From CAZYBG01 sp964645155 (GTDB taxonomy: Bacteria; Pseudomonadota; Alphaproteobacteria; Rhodobacterales; Rhodobacteraceae): a stretch of 13,516 bases of DNA. The translations under genes were made by a program, and so were the position numbers. How positions within the stretch are numbered: position 1 is the first letter of the stretch; each line of letters opens with the position of its first letter. The stretch spans positions 1 to 13,516 of the forward strand of contig CAZYBG010000082.1 of assembly GCA_964645155.1 (NCBI GenBank). Direction: 5' to 3'. Positions 6,903-12,506 of the stretch are shown piece by piece. The notes under the pieces were generated by a model. That model ran no database searches. It saw nothing but the letters and a program-made list of their open reading frames with translations, and was not told the origin of the DNA.

Positions 6903-8081
6903 TCATCGCGATCTGGCGAAGGTGAAGCCGGCCGCGGCCCGTTCTGCGGCACGCCGCTCCGCCTCGGCCAGGCGCGGCAGGAAGTCGGGGTTCAGGAACC
7001 CGCGGTCGGTCGCCGCCTGATAGAGGGTGTGGAACGGGCGGGAGTTGATCTCGCCGATCACCGGCCCGACCTCGGTCAGTGCGATGTCGTAGCCGAGCAG
7101 GCCGTGGGCCGGGAAGAGGCGGTGCACCTCGCGGGCGAGTGCGGCGGCTTCCCGCGTGAAGGGCAGCGTCACCCCGGCGAGCGGCTTGCCGGTCACCAGC
7201 GAGGCGGTCAGCGCCGTGGTCGTCATGCGCGCGAGGTCCTGCGCGCGCAGGATCCGCCCGGTCTGCCAGTCGACATGGGCCATGCCGTTCGGCCGCTTCG
7301 TGCTCAGCCCGTCGGTCATCGACCCGGGCGCCGGCATCTTGAGGACCGTGTAGAGCACATCCGGCCCGTCGGCCGAGGCCAGGGTGACGACCCGCAGCAC
7401 GCCGACCGAGGTGCCGTTGACGGCCTCGACATCGGGATGCTGCCGGATCAGCGGCTGGAACAGGTAGCCATCGGGATAGAGGGCCGCGATCTCCTGCGAA
7501 AGGAGGCCGGTTGCCACGGCGCGCCCGTCGCCCAGCACCAGCGTCTCGCCCGCATCTGCGGTCTCGACGATGCTGAGCGCGCCGACGCCCATCGAACTGC
7601 AGACCGGCTTGCCGAAGCAGGGCACGGCGTCCGTCTCGCGCAGGTAGGCGGCCACCGCCTCGGCATCCTGCAGCATGCGGACCGCGGGCAGCGCGAAACG
7701 GGTCGTGTAGATGGCGCGGATCGGTGTGGTCGGATAGCCAGCGCGGTCCAGCACCAGCCCGGCGAGGACCTTGTTGAACAGCATTCCGTGCTGCGCGTCC
7801 TCGCTCACCGGCGAGAGCCGGAGGTTCAGCCGCCGCCCGGACCCGGTGGAGACGTAGCTGCGCTGGCGCGCGCGGTCGAAATCCGGCCGGAACAGGCCGT
7901 ACAGGAAATAGTTGCGCGGCTCGAGCCGCTGGCCGGTCCCGGACAGGACGGCGATGTCGCGCAGTTGCGCGGCGACGCTCCGGCCGTGGTGGGCGCGCAC
8001 CCAGCGGATCGCCTGGGCGAGGTCGAGATGCCTGCCGGCGGGTTCGGTCGTCAGGATGGATGGCGACAAGCGATCGTCCAC
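6903..8081 (-). CDS. ATP-grasp protein, sugar-transfer-associated type
   Basis: A 392-residue protein with an ATP-grasp fold, resembling the family Pfam calls sugar-transfer-associated ATP-grasp. Visible elements are FNKVLAGLVLDRAGYPTTP (102-120) opening the fold, the nucleotide-binding lysine K158 in FGKP with the glycine-containing loop SSMGVGALSI (162-171), and the hinge-like LFQPLIRQHP (207-216). GTSVGVLRVVTL (223-234) and HVDWQTGRI (269-277) follow, and metal ligands lie in GYDIALTEVGPVIGEINSRP (330-349), notably D332, E344 and N346. Such enzymes join a carboxylate to an amine or similar nucleophile through an acyl phosphate; the substrate is unknown. The start is GTG at 8081, preceded by AAGGGA at about six bases. 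No other in-frame start exists before residue 100, so GTG is well supported. It follows phaB by 65 bases on the same strand, which suggests one transcript, but the family has no known link to PHA metabolism. Confidence 0.75.
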   Translation of the reverse strand: MDDRLSPSILTTEPAGRHLDLAQAIRWVRAHHGRSVAAQLRDIAVLSGTGQRLEPRNYFLYGLFRPDFDRARQRSYVSTGSGRRLNLRLSPVSEDAQHGMLFNKVLAGLVLDRAGYPTTPIRAIYTTRFALPAVRMLQDAEAVAAYLRETDAVPCFGKPVCSSMGVGALSIVETADAGETLVLGDGRAVATGLLSQEIAALYPDGYLFQPLIRQHPDVEAVNGTSVGVLRVVTLASADGPDVLYTVLKMPAPGSMTDGLSTKRPNGMAHVDWQTGRILRAQDLARMTTTALTASLVTGKPLAGVTLPFTREAAALAREVHRLFPAHGLLGYDIALTEVGPVIGEINSRPFHTLYQAATDRGFLNPDFLPRLAEAERRAAERAAAGFTFARSR

Positions 8082-8146
8082 GGCGTTCCCTTGCCCCTCG
8101 CGGCGGCGACACTAGGCAGCCGCCGCGGGACTGGCAAGCAGTGCCC

Positions 8147-8872
8147 TCAGACGAAGAACTGCCCGCCGTTGGCCGAGATCGTGGACCCGGTGATGAAACC
8201 CGCCTCGTCCGAGGCCAGGAAGACCACGATCCGTGCGATTTCGTCCGGCTCGCCGAGGCGGCCGACGGGGATCAGCGGCAGGATGCGTTCGTTCAGCACC
8301 TTCTCGTCGATCGCCTTCACCATCTCGGTGCCGATGTAGCCGGGGCAGATCGCGTTCACCGTGATCCCGGCCCGCGCGCCCTCCTGCGCCAGGGCCTTGG
8401 TGAAGCCGAGATCGCCGGCCTTGGCGGCCGAGTAGTTCACCTGGCCGGGCTGGCCCTTCTGGCCGTTGATCGACGAGATGTTGATGACCCGGCCGAACTT
8501 GCGGTCGCGCAGTCCCGACCAGAGCGGGTGGGTCATGTTGAAAAGCCCGGTGAGGTTGGTGTCGATCACCTCGCGCCAGTGTTGCGGCGTCATCTTGTGG
8601 AACATCGCGTCGCGCGTGATCCCGGCGTTGTTGACGAGGATGCCGACCGGCCCGAGGTCGGCCTCGACCCGGCCGATGCCATCGACGCAGGCGTCGTAGT
8701 CGGCGACCGACCATTTGTAGGTCCTGATGCCGGTTTCCCTGGTGAACGCCGCGGCGGCCTCGTCGTTGCCGGCATAGTTGGCGGCGACGCTGTATCCGGC
8801 GGCCTTCAGCGCCGACGAGATCGCCGCGCCGATGCCGCGCGAGCCCCCGGTGACCAGTGCGACTCTGGACAT
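8147..8872 (-). CDS. phaB: acetoacetyl-CoA reductase
   Basis: A 241-residue short-chain dehydrogenase that reduces acetoacetyl-CoA to (R)-3-hydroxybutyryl-CoA with NADPH, the second step of PHB synthesis. Cofactor motif TGGSRGIG is at residues 8-15 and NNAG at 81-84. The catalytic set is S134 (in NISSINGQKGQ), Y147 and K151 (NYSAAKAG). The NGQKGQPGQVNYS segment is typical of PhaB rather than of FabG, and the length and C-terminal ANGGQFFV also agree with PhaB. Cytoplasmic tetramer in the family. GGAGG lies five bases upstream of the ATG. The gene follows phaA with a 100-base gap on the same strand; that gap holds interleaved inverted repeats (see the separate entry). A FabG-type role is the only serious alternative, and the neighbour phaA makes it unlikely. 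Confidence 0.93.
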   Translation of the reverse strand: MSRVALVTGGSRGIGAAISSALKAAGYSVAANYAGNDEAAAAFTRETGIRTYKWSVADYDACVDGIGRVEADLGPVGILVNNAGITRDAMFHKMTPQHWREVIDTNLTGLFNMTHPLWSGLRDRKFGRVINISSINGQKGQPGQVNYSAAKAGDLGFTKALAQEGARAGITVNAICPGYIGTEMVKAIDEKVLNERILPLIPVGRLGEPDEIARIVVFLASDEAGFITGSTISANGGQFFV

Positions 8873-8883
8873 GATTCCTCCCT

Positions 8884-8944
8884 CTGTTCCTGGTTGTTTT
8901 GAACAGCGTTACCCAACCAGGCGAAGACACGCAACAAAGTTGCG
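8884..8944 (-). promoter_or_regulatory. interleaved inverted repeats in the phaA-phaB gap
   Basis: Three inverted repeats lie just before phaB. CCTGGTTG (8889-8896) pairs perfectly with CAACCAGG (8914-8921). CTGTTC (8884-8889) pairs with GAACAG (8901-8906), whose arms alternate with those of the first repeat. A compact hairpin CGCAAC-AAA-GTTGCG is at 8930-8944. None is followed by a T-tract in the direction of phaB, so they do not look like a terminator. The phaB ribosome site (GGAGG) lies within about ten bases. A protein operator, an mRNA processing site or alternative leader structures are all possible. Confidence 0.45.
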
Positions 8945-8972
8945 CGCCGCGCTTCGGTCCGGTCCGGGAGTG

Positions 8973-10148
8973 TCAGGCCCGCTCAAGGCACATCGCGACG
9001 CCCATGCCGCCGCCGATGCAGAGCGTGGCGAGGCCCTTCTTCGCGCCGCGGCGCTTCATCTCGAACAGCAGGGTGTTGAGAATCCGCGCGCCCGAGGCGC
9101 CGATCGGGTGGCCGATCGCGATGGCGCCGCCGTTCACGTTCACGATCGCCGGGTCCCAGCCCATGTCCTTGTTGACCGCGCAGGCCTGGGCGGCGAAGGC
9201 TTCGTTCGCCTCCACGAGGTCGAGATCGCCGACCTTCCAGCCGGCCTTCTCGAGCGCCTTGCGGCTTGCGTGGATCGGGCCGACGCCCATGATCGACGGG
9301 TCGAGGCCGGCGGTCGCGTGGCTTGCGATCCGCGCCAGCGGTTCGAGCCCGCGTCTGTCGGCCTCAGCGGCGCTCATGAGCAGGACGGCGCCGGCGCCGT
9401 CGTTGAGGCCGCTGGCATTGCCGGCGGTGACCGAGCCGTCCTTGGCGAAGGCGGGCCGGAGCTTCTGCATCCCGTCGAGTGTCGCGCCGTGGCGGATGTA
9501 TTCGTCCTGGTCGACGATGGTGTCGCCCTTGCGGCCCTTCACCGTGAAGGCCACGATCTCGTCGGCGAACCGGCCGGCCTTCTGCGCGGCCTCGGCCTTG
9601 TTCTGGCTGGCGAGCGCGAACGCGTCCTGCTGGTCGCGGCTGATCTGCCACTGCTCGGCCACGTTCTCGGCCGTCTGGCCCATGTGATAGCCGTTGAACG
9701 CGTCCCAGAGACCGTCCCGGATCATCGAATCGATGAACTTCATGTCGCCCATCTTCTGGCCGGCGCGCAGATGCGCGACATGCGGGCTGAGGCTCATGCT
9801 CTCCTGCCCGCCGGCGGCGACGATGGCGGCATCGCCAAGCTGGATGTGCTGGGCGCCGAGGGCAACGGCGCGCAGGCCCGAACCGCAGACCTGGTTGATC
9901 GACCAGGCGGCGCTTTCCTTCGGGAGGCCCGCGTTGATATGGGCCTGACGGGCGGGGTTCTGGCCCTGGCCGGCGGTCAGGACCTGGCCGAGGATTGTCT
10001 CGGAAACCTCGCTCTTGTCGATGCCGGCACGCGACACGACCGCCTCGAGCACGGCGGCGCCGAGGTCATGGGCCGGCGTCGCGGCGAAAGCCCCGTTGAA
10101 GCTGCCGACCGCCGTCCTGGCGGCCGAGACGATCACGACATTGGTCAT
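8973..10148 (-). CDS. phaA: acetyl-CoA acetyltransferase (beta-ketothiolase)
   Basis: A 391-residue biosynthetic thiolase that condenses two acetyl-CoA to acetoacetyl-CoA, supplying PhaB for PHB synthesis; it could also serve other acetoacetyl-CoA needs. The acyl-accepting cysteine C88 is in NQVCGSGLRA. The active-site histidine H347 is in NGGAIAIGHPIGASG, and the second catalytic cysteine C377 in LCIGGGMG, all at the standard thiolase positions. NEAFAAQ (315-321) is also present. Length is exactly typical. The start at 10148 gives the usual MTNVVIVSAARTAVG opening and has GGGAGAG about seven bases upstream; the frame remains open upstream by chance. It is the first gene of a minus-strand group phaA-phaB-ATP-grasp-transporter, with 215 bases between it and the EAL gene. 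No phaC or phaR is in the window. Confidence 0.96.
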   Translation of the reverse strand: MTNVVIVSAARTAVGSFNGAFAATPAHDLGAAVLEAVVSRAGIDKSEVSETILGQVLTAGQGQNPARQAHINAGLPKESAAWSINQVCGSGLRAVALGAQHIQLGDAAIVAAGGQESMSLSPHVAHLRAGQKMGDMKFIDSMIRDGLWDAFNGYHMGQTAENVAEQWQISRDQQDAFALASQNKAEAAQKAGRFADEIVAFTVKGRKGDTIVDQDEYIRHGATLDGMQKLRPAFAKDGSVTAGNASGLNDGAGAVLLMSAAEADRRGLEPLARIASHATAGLDPSIMGVGPIHASRKALEKAGWKVGDLDLVEANEAFAAQACAVNKDMGWDPAIVNVNGGAIAIGHPIGASGARILNTLLFEMKRRGAKKGLATLCIGGGMGVAMCLERA

Positions 10149-10363
10149 GGGCCCACTCTCCCTATGCGCCACGGGGGCGCTGCCTCCACTCGGAGCGCCG
10201 GAACGGCGCCGATTCCACGGCTCGAGGGCGAATGGCGCGACTCGACGCCAGCCCCCGGCGTCTCTGCGGTTGGTAAGGGCTGTGGCCGGAAAGGGCAATG
10301 GAGCGGTGCGGTGATCGGGCGCGCTGCGCCGGGTGCCCCCGCCAGCGCCGCCTGCCGCCCGGC
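10149..10363 (-). promoter_or_regulatory. leader/promoter region of phaA
   Basis: This 215-base gap separates the EAL gene stop from the phaA start and must hold any phaA promoter. No convincing -35/-10 pair is visible; the best is TTGCCC and TACCAA, 17 bases apart on the minus strand at 10298-10270, which is weak. Two short hairpins lie close to the start: GCGCC/GGCGC at 10166-10180 and GCGCCG-GAA-CGGCGC at 10195-10209. Because their arms are alike they could also pair crosswise. I see no gene here. Confidence 0.4.
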
Positions 10364-11212
10364 TCAGCCGGCCCGGAGCCGGCCCGACCCCGCGTCGCCC
10401 TGCCCGACCGGCGCGAGCGCGGGCCGGCCATAGAAATGCCCCTGCAGGCAATCGAACCCCATGTCGGCGAGGCAGTCGGCATCCGCCGCCGTCTCGACGC
10501 ATTCGGCCACCGTGAACATGTCGAGATGCTCGGCCAGGGCGCAGAGCGCCCGGGTCACGCACTGGTTGTCGGCGCTGGCATGGATCCCGCGGATGAACTG
10601 GCCGTCGATCTTCAGCGCGTCGAAGCAGAATTCCCGGAGGTGGCGGAACGAGGTGCTGGCCGCGCCAAAATTGTCGAGCGCGAAGCCGACGCTGTGGCGC
10701 CTGAGGCTGCGCATGAAATGCGCCATCACGTCGGGCATCTGCATCGCCGATCGCTCCGTCACCTCGAAGATCAGCCGCTCGCCCACGGTGGGGCCGGCGG
10801 CGAGGCCGCGCCGCAGCGCGTCGGTCCAGGCCGGCCAGGCGATCGACCGGGCGGACATGTTGACCGAGAGCCGCAGGCCCGGGTTGCGGGCGAGTGCGCG
10901 GAGCCCGAGGTCGAGCGCCAGCGTGTCGATCTGCCGACCGAGTTCGGTCGGCTCGACCGCGGCGATGAAGTGGCGCGCGGGGATGATGCGCCCGCTCTCG
11001 TCGCGGAACCGGACCAGTGCCTCATGGAACGCCACACGGTCGGTCTCTCGCGCGCGCACCACCGGCTGGTAGACGAGGAACACGTCCGACCGCGCGAGCG
11101 CCGCGCGGACCGCGGCGATCACGGCGCGGTCCCGCAGTTCCTCGGCGACGGCGAGGGGGCTTTCATCCTCCGCTTCCGGAAAGCTACTGTGTCCGTCTGC
11201 ACCGAGCGCCAT
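10364..11212 (-). CDS. stand-alone EAL-domain protein (c-di-GMP phosphodiesterase-like)
   Basis: A 282-residue cytoplasmic protein made almost entirely of one EAL domain, the fold that hydrolyses cyclic di-GMP to pGpG. No GGDEF, PAS, receiver or membrane segment precedes it; residues 1-35 are a short acidic and helical lead-in. Visible catalytic-site residues are E64 of the HEALVRF signature, N118 in VNMSAR, E150 in EVTE, K201 in KID, E237/E240 in AECVET, and Q257 in QGHFYGRP. The usual DDFG motif is D180-N181-FG, so one acidic residue associated with the metal site is asparagine, and loop 6 reads AASTS instead of TGYSS. Activity may therefore be reduced or lost and the protein may act as a c-di-GMP or protein-binding effector. 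The start at 11212 is backed by GGAGA about seven bases upstream. It diverges from tag and lies upstream of phaA on the same strand, with no evident functional tie. Confidence 0.85.
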   Translation of the reverse strand: MALGADGHSSFPEAEDESPLAVAEELRDRAVIAAVRAALARSDVFLVYQPVVRARETDRVAFHEALVRFRDESGRIIPARHFIAAVEPTELGRQIDTLALDLGLRALARNPGLRLSVNMSARSIAWPAWTDALRRGLAAGPTVGERLIFEVTERSAMQMPDVMAHFMRSLRRHSVGFALDNFGAASTSFRHLREFCFDALKIDGQFIRGIHASADNQCVTRALCALAEHLDMFTVAECVETAADADCLADMGFDCLQGHFYGRPALAPVGQGDAGSGRLRAG

Positions 11213-11344
11213 GCGAATCTCCGTTGCCGCGCGATGCAGGCTCGGCCTTTCGGCCTTACCGGACGATGAAGGTTCGCTTTTTCGGCAAATGCACGGCAGC
11301 TCGGGACCGCCCCGCTGCCGCACCCAGCGAAGGAGGCCCTGGCG
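11213..11344. promoter_or_regulatory. divergent region between the EAL gene and tag
   Basis: These 132 bases separate two divergent start codons and should contain promoters for both. A short palindromic hairpin GGCC-GAAA-GGCC (read on the minus strand) lies near 11243-11254, in the probable leader of the EAL gene. I could not find a convincing -35/-10 pair on either strand, nor an Ada or LexA site that would tie tag to a damage response. Confidence 0.4.
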
Positions 11345-11911
11345 ATGGAGCGTTGCGGATGGTGCGGCACCGACCCCCTCTATGTCGCCTACCACGACAC
11401 CGAATGGGGCGTACCCGAACATGATGCCCGGGCGCTTTGGGAGAAGCTCGTGCTCGACGGATTCCAGGCAGGGCTGGCCTGGATCACCATCCTGCGGAAG
11501 CGGGATGCGTTCCGCCGCGCCTTCGCGGGGTTCGACCCCGCCATCGTCGCCCGCTGGGGCGAGAAGGACGTGGCGCGGCTTCTCGCCGATCCCGGCATCG
11601 TGCGCCACCGCGGCAAGATCGAGGCGACGATCGGCAATGCCCGCGCCTGGCTGGAGATCGAGTCGGCAGGCGGCTTTGCGCCGTTCCTCTGGCGCCATGT
11701 CGACGGCCGGCCGGTACAGAACCACTGGACCGCGCTTGCCGAGGTGCCGGCCGAGACCGCGGCCTCGCGCGCCCTGTCGAAGGACCTGCAGCGCGCGGGT
11801 TTCCGTTTCTGCGGGCCGACGATCGTCTATGCCTTCATGCAGGCCTGCGGGCTCGTCAACGACCACCTGGTCACCTGCCCGGCCCACGCGCGCGTGGCCG
11901 CGGCGGCCTGA
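11345..11911 (+). CDS. tag: DNA-3-methyladenine glycosylase I
   Basis: A 188-residue base-excision repair enzyme that removes 3-methyladenine from alkylated DNA. The protein aligns along its full length with E. coli Tag: MERCGW at the start, YHDTEWGVP (16-24), GIVRHRGKIEATIGNARAW (84-102) and FMQACGLVNDH near the end. The structural zinc site is complete: C4, H17, H174 and C178. The base-recognition residue E38 of E. coli Tag is aspartate here (D38, in LDGFQAGLAW), a conservative change. AAGGAGG lies about eight bases upstream of ATG. The gene diverges from the EAL gene and runs convergently into the thioredoxin-like gene, with three bases between the two stop codons. No operon partner on its own strand. 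Confidence 0.96.
   Translation: MERCGWCGTDPLYVAYHDTEWGVPEHDARALWEKLVLDGFQAGLAWITILRKRDAFRRAFAGFDPAIVARWGEKDVARLLADPGIVRHRGKIEATIGNARAWLEIESAGGFAPFLWRHVDGRPVQNHWTALAEVPAETAASRALSKDLQRAGFRFCGPTIVYAFMQACGLVNDHLVTCPAHARVAAAA
11884..11897. repeat. 14-base perfect palindrome at the end of tag
   Basis: CCACGCG followed by CGCGTGG is a perfect 14-base palindrome inside the last codons of tag, 12 bases before its stop and 18 bases before the stop of the convergent thioredoxin-like gene. As RNA it could form a 5-base-pair stem with a CGCG loop on either strand. No T-tract follows it, so its role as a terminator is doubtful. Confidence 0.4.
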
Positions 11912-11914
11912 CCC

Positions 11915-12487
11915 TCAGCCGCCGGCCATCAGGGCGCGCAGGATCGCCTTCGCGCTCTCGCCGTTCCATTCCGCCTCGCCCATCATCCGGGCGACCTCGC
12001 GGCCCTCGGGGTCCAGGATCACCGTCACCGGCAGGCCGACGACACCCATCGGCCGGGCGAGCGTGTTGCGGGCATCGGTATAGAGCGGCAGCGTGTCGAC
12101 GCCGATCTCCGCGAAGAACCGGGTGATCGCCTGCGGCGCGTTCCGCCCGGTGGCGATGGTGACGACCTCGAGCCCCTCGGCGGCCAGATCGCGCTGCAGG
12201 TCGGCGAGCATCGGCATCTCGGCGCGGCAGGGCGCGCACCAGGTCGCCCAGAAGTTCAGCACGACCCAGCTGCCCCGGTAGTCGGAAAGCGCGTGGGTGC
12301 CGCCCTCGATGTCCGAGAACGGCACCGGCGGAACGGGCCGCGGCTCGGGATGGATCACGAGCTTTCTCATGTCGCCCTCGCGCAGCGCCTCGATCGCCGC
12401 GATGTCCACCGCGCCGGCGGCGTTTGCGAAAGCCAGGGCCGCCGTGTAGAGGGCCGTGTAGAGGACGGCGTGCAGCCGGAAACCCAT
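11915..12487 (-). CDS. TlpA-family thiol:disulfide protein
   Basis: A 190-residue exported thioredoxin-fold protein. Residues 1-26 look like a signal peptide (MGFRLHAVLYTALYTAALAFANAAGA), either cleaved or retained as an anchor. The redoxin domain runs from about residue 50. The active site is WCAPC (83-87, cysteines C84 and C87), preceded by VVLNFWAT, and the cis-proline loop is GLPVTVI with P153. Proteins of this type reduce periplasmic disulfides, for example in cytochrome c maturation or copper-centre assembly; the exact client is not readable here. The start at 12487 has GGAGGG four bases upstream and gives the signal peptide, so it is well supported. A longer frame to 12985 is antisense to argH and is rejected. 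The gene is head to head with argH, with 19 bases between start codons, and tail to tail with tag. Confidence 0.88.
   Translation of the reverse strand: MGFRLHAVLYTALYTAALAFANAAGAVDIAAIEALREGDMRKLVIHPEPRPVPPVPFSDIEGGTHALSDYRGSWVVLNFWATWCAPCRAEMPMLADLQRDLAAEGLEVVTIATGRNAPQAITRFFAEIGVDTLPLYTDARNTLARPMGVVGLPVTVILDPEGREVARMMGEAEWNGESAKAILRALMAGG
12441..12464 (-). repeat. exact 12-base tandem duplication in the signal peptide
   Basis: The unit GCCGTGTAGAGG occurs twice in a row, at 12441-12452 and 12453-12464. On the coding (minus) strand it gives the doubled Leu-Tyr-Thr-Ala in the hydrophobic core of the signal peptide of the TlpA-type protein. The two copies are identical base for base, which suggests a recent duplication that lengthened the signal peptide by four residues. 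Confidence 0.85.
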
Positions 12488-12506
12488 GCATCCCTCCGAG
12501 GGGCGA
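12488..12506. promoter_or_regulatory. 19-base head-to-head start region with abutting ribosome sites
   Basis: Only 19 bases lie between the start codons of the TlpA-type gene (minus strand) and argH (plus strand). CCCTCC at 12492-12497 is the ribosome site of the minus-strand gene (GGAGGG in mRNA), and GAGGGG at 12498-12503 is that of argH, so the two abut. There is no room for promoters; each must lie inside the opposite coding region, and the two mRNAs must overlap at their 5' ends. Confidence 0.7.

Noticed and set aside
6732..8339. 535-codon plus-strand open frame opposite the transporter, ATP-grasp gene and phaB
   Set aside because: The minus-strand proteins here have intact catalytic motifs; this frame has none and spans three genes.
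10270..10298. TTGCCC and TACCAA, 17 bases apart on the minus strand, as the phaA promoter
   Set aside because: The -10 matches the consensus at only three of six positions; too weak to annotate as a promoter.
8778..10433. 551-codon plus-strand open frame opposite phaA
   Set aside because: It is antisense to a fully conserved thiolase, and its composition is that of a shadow frame.
11275..11300. GTTC followed by a CTTTTTCGGC stretch as a LexA (GTTC-N7-GTTC) box before tag
   Set aside because: Only one half-site is present.
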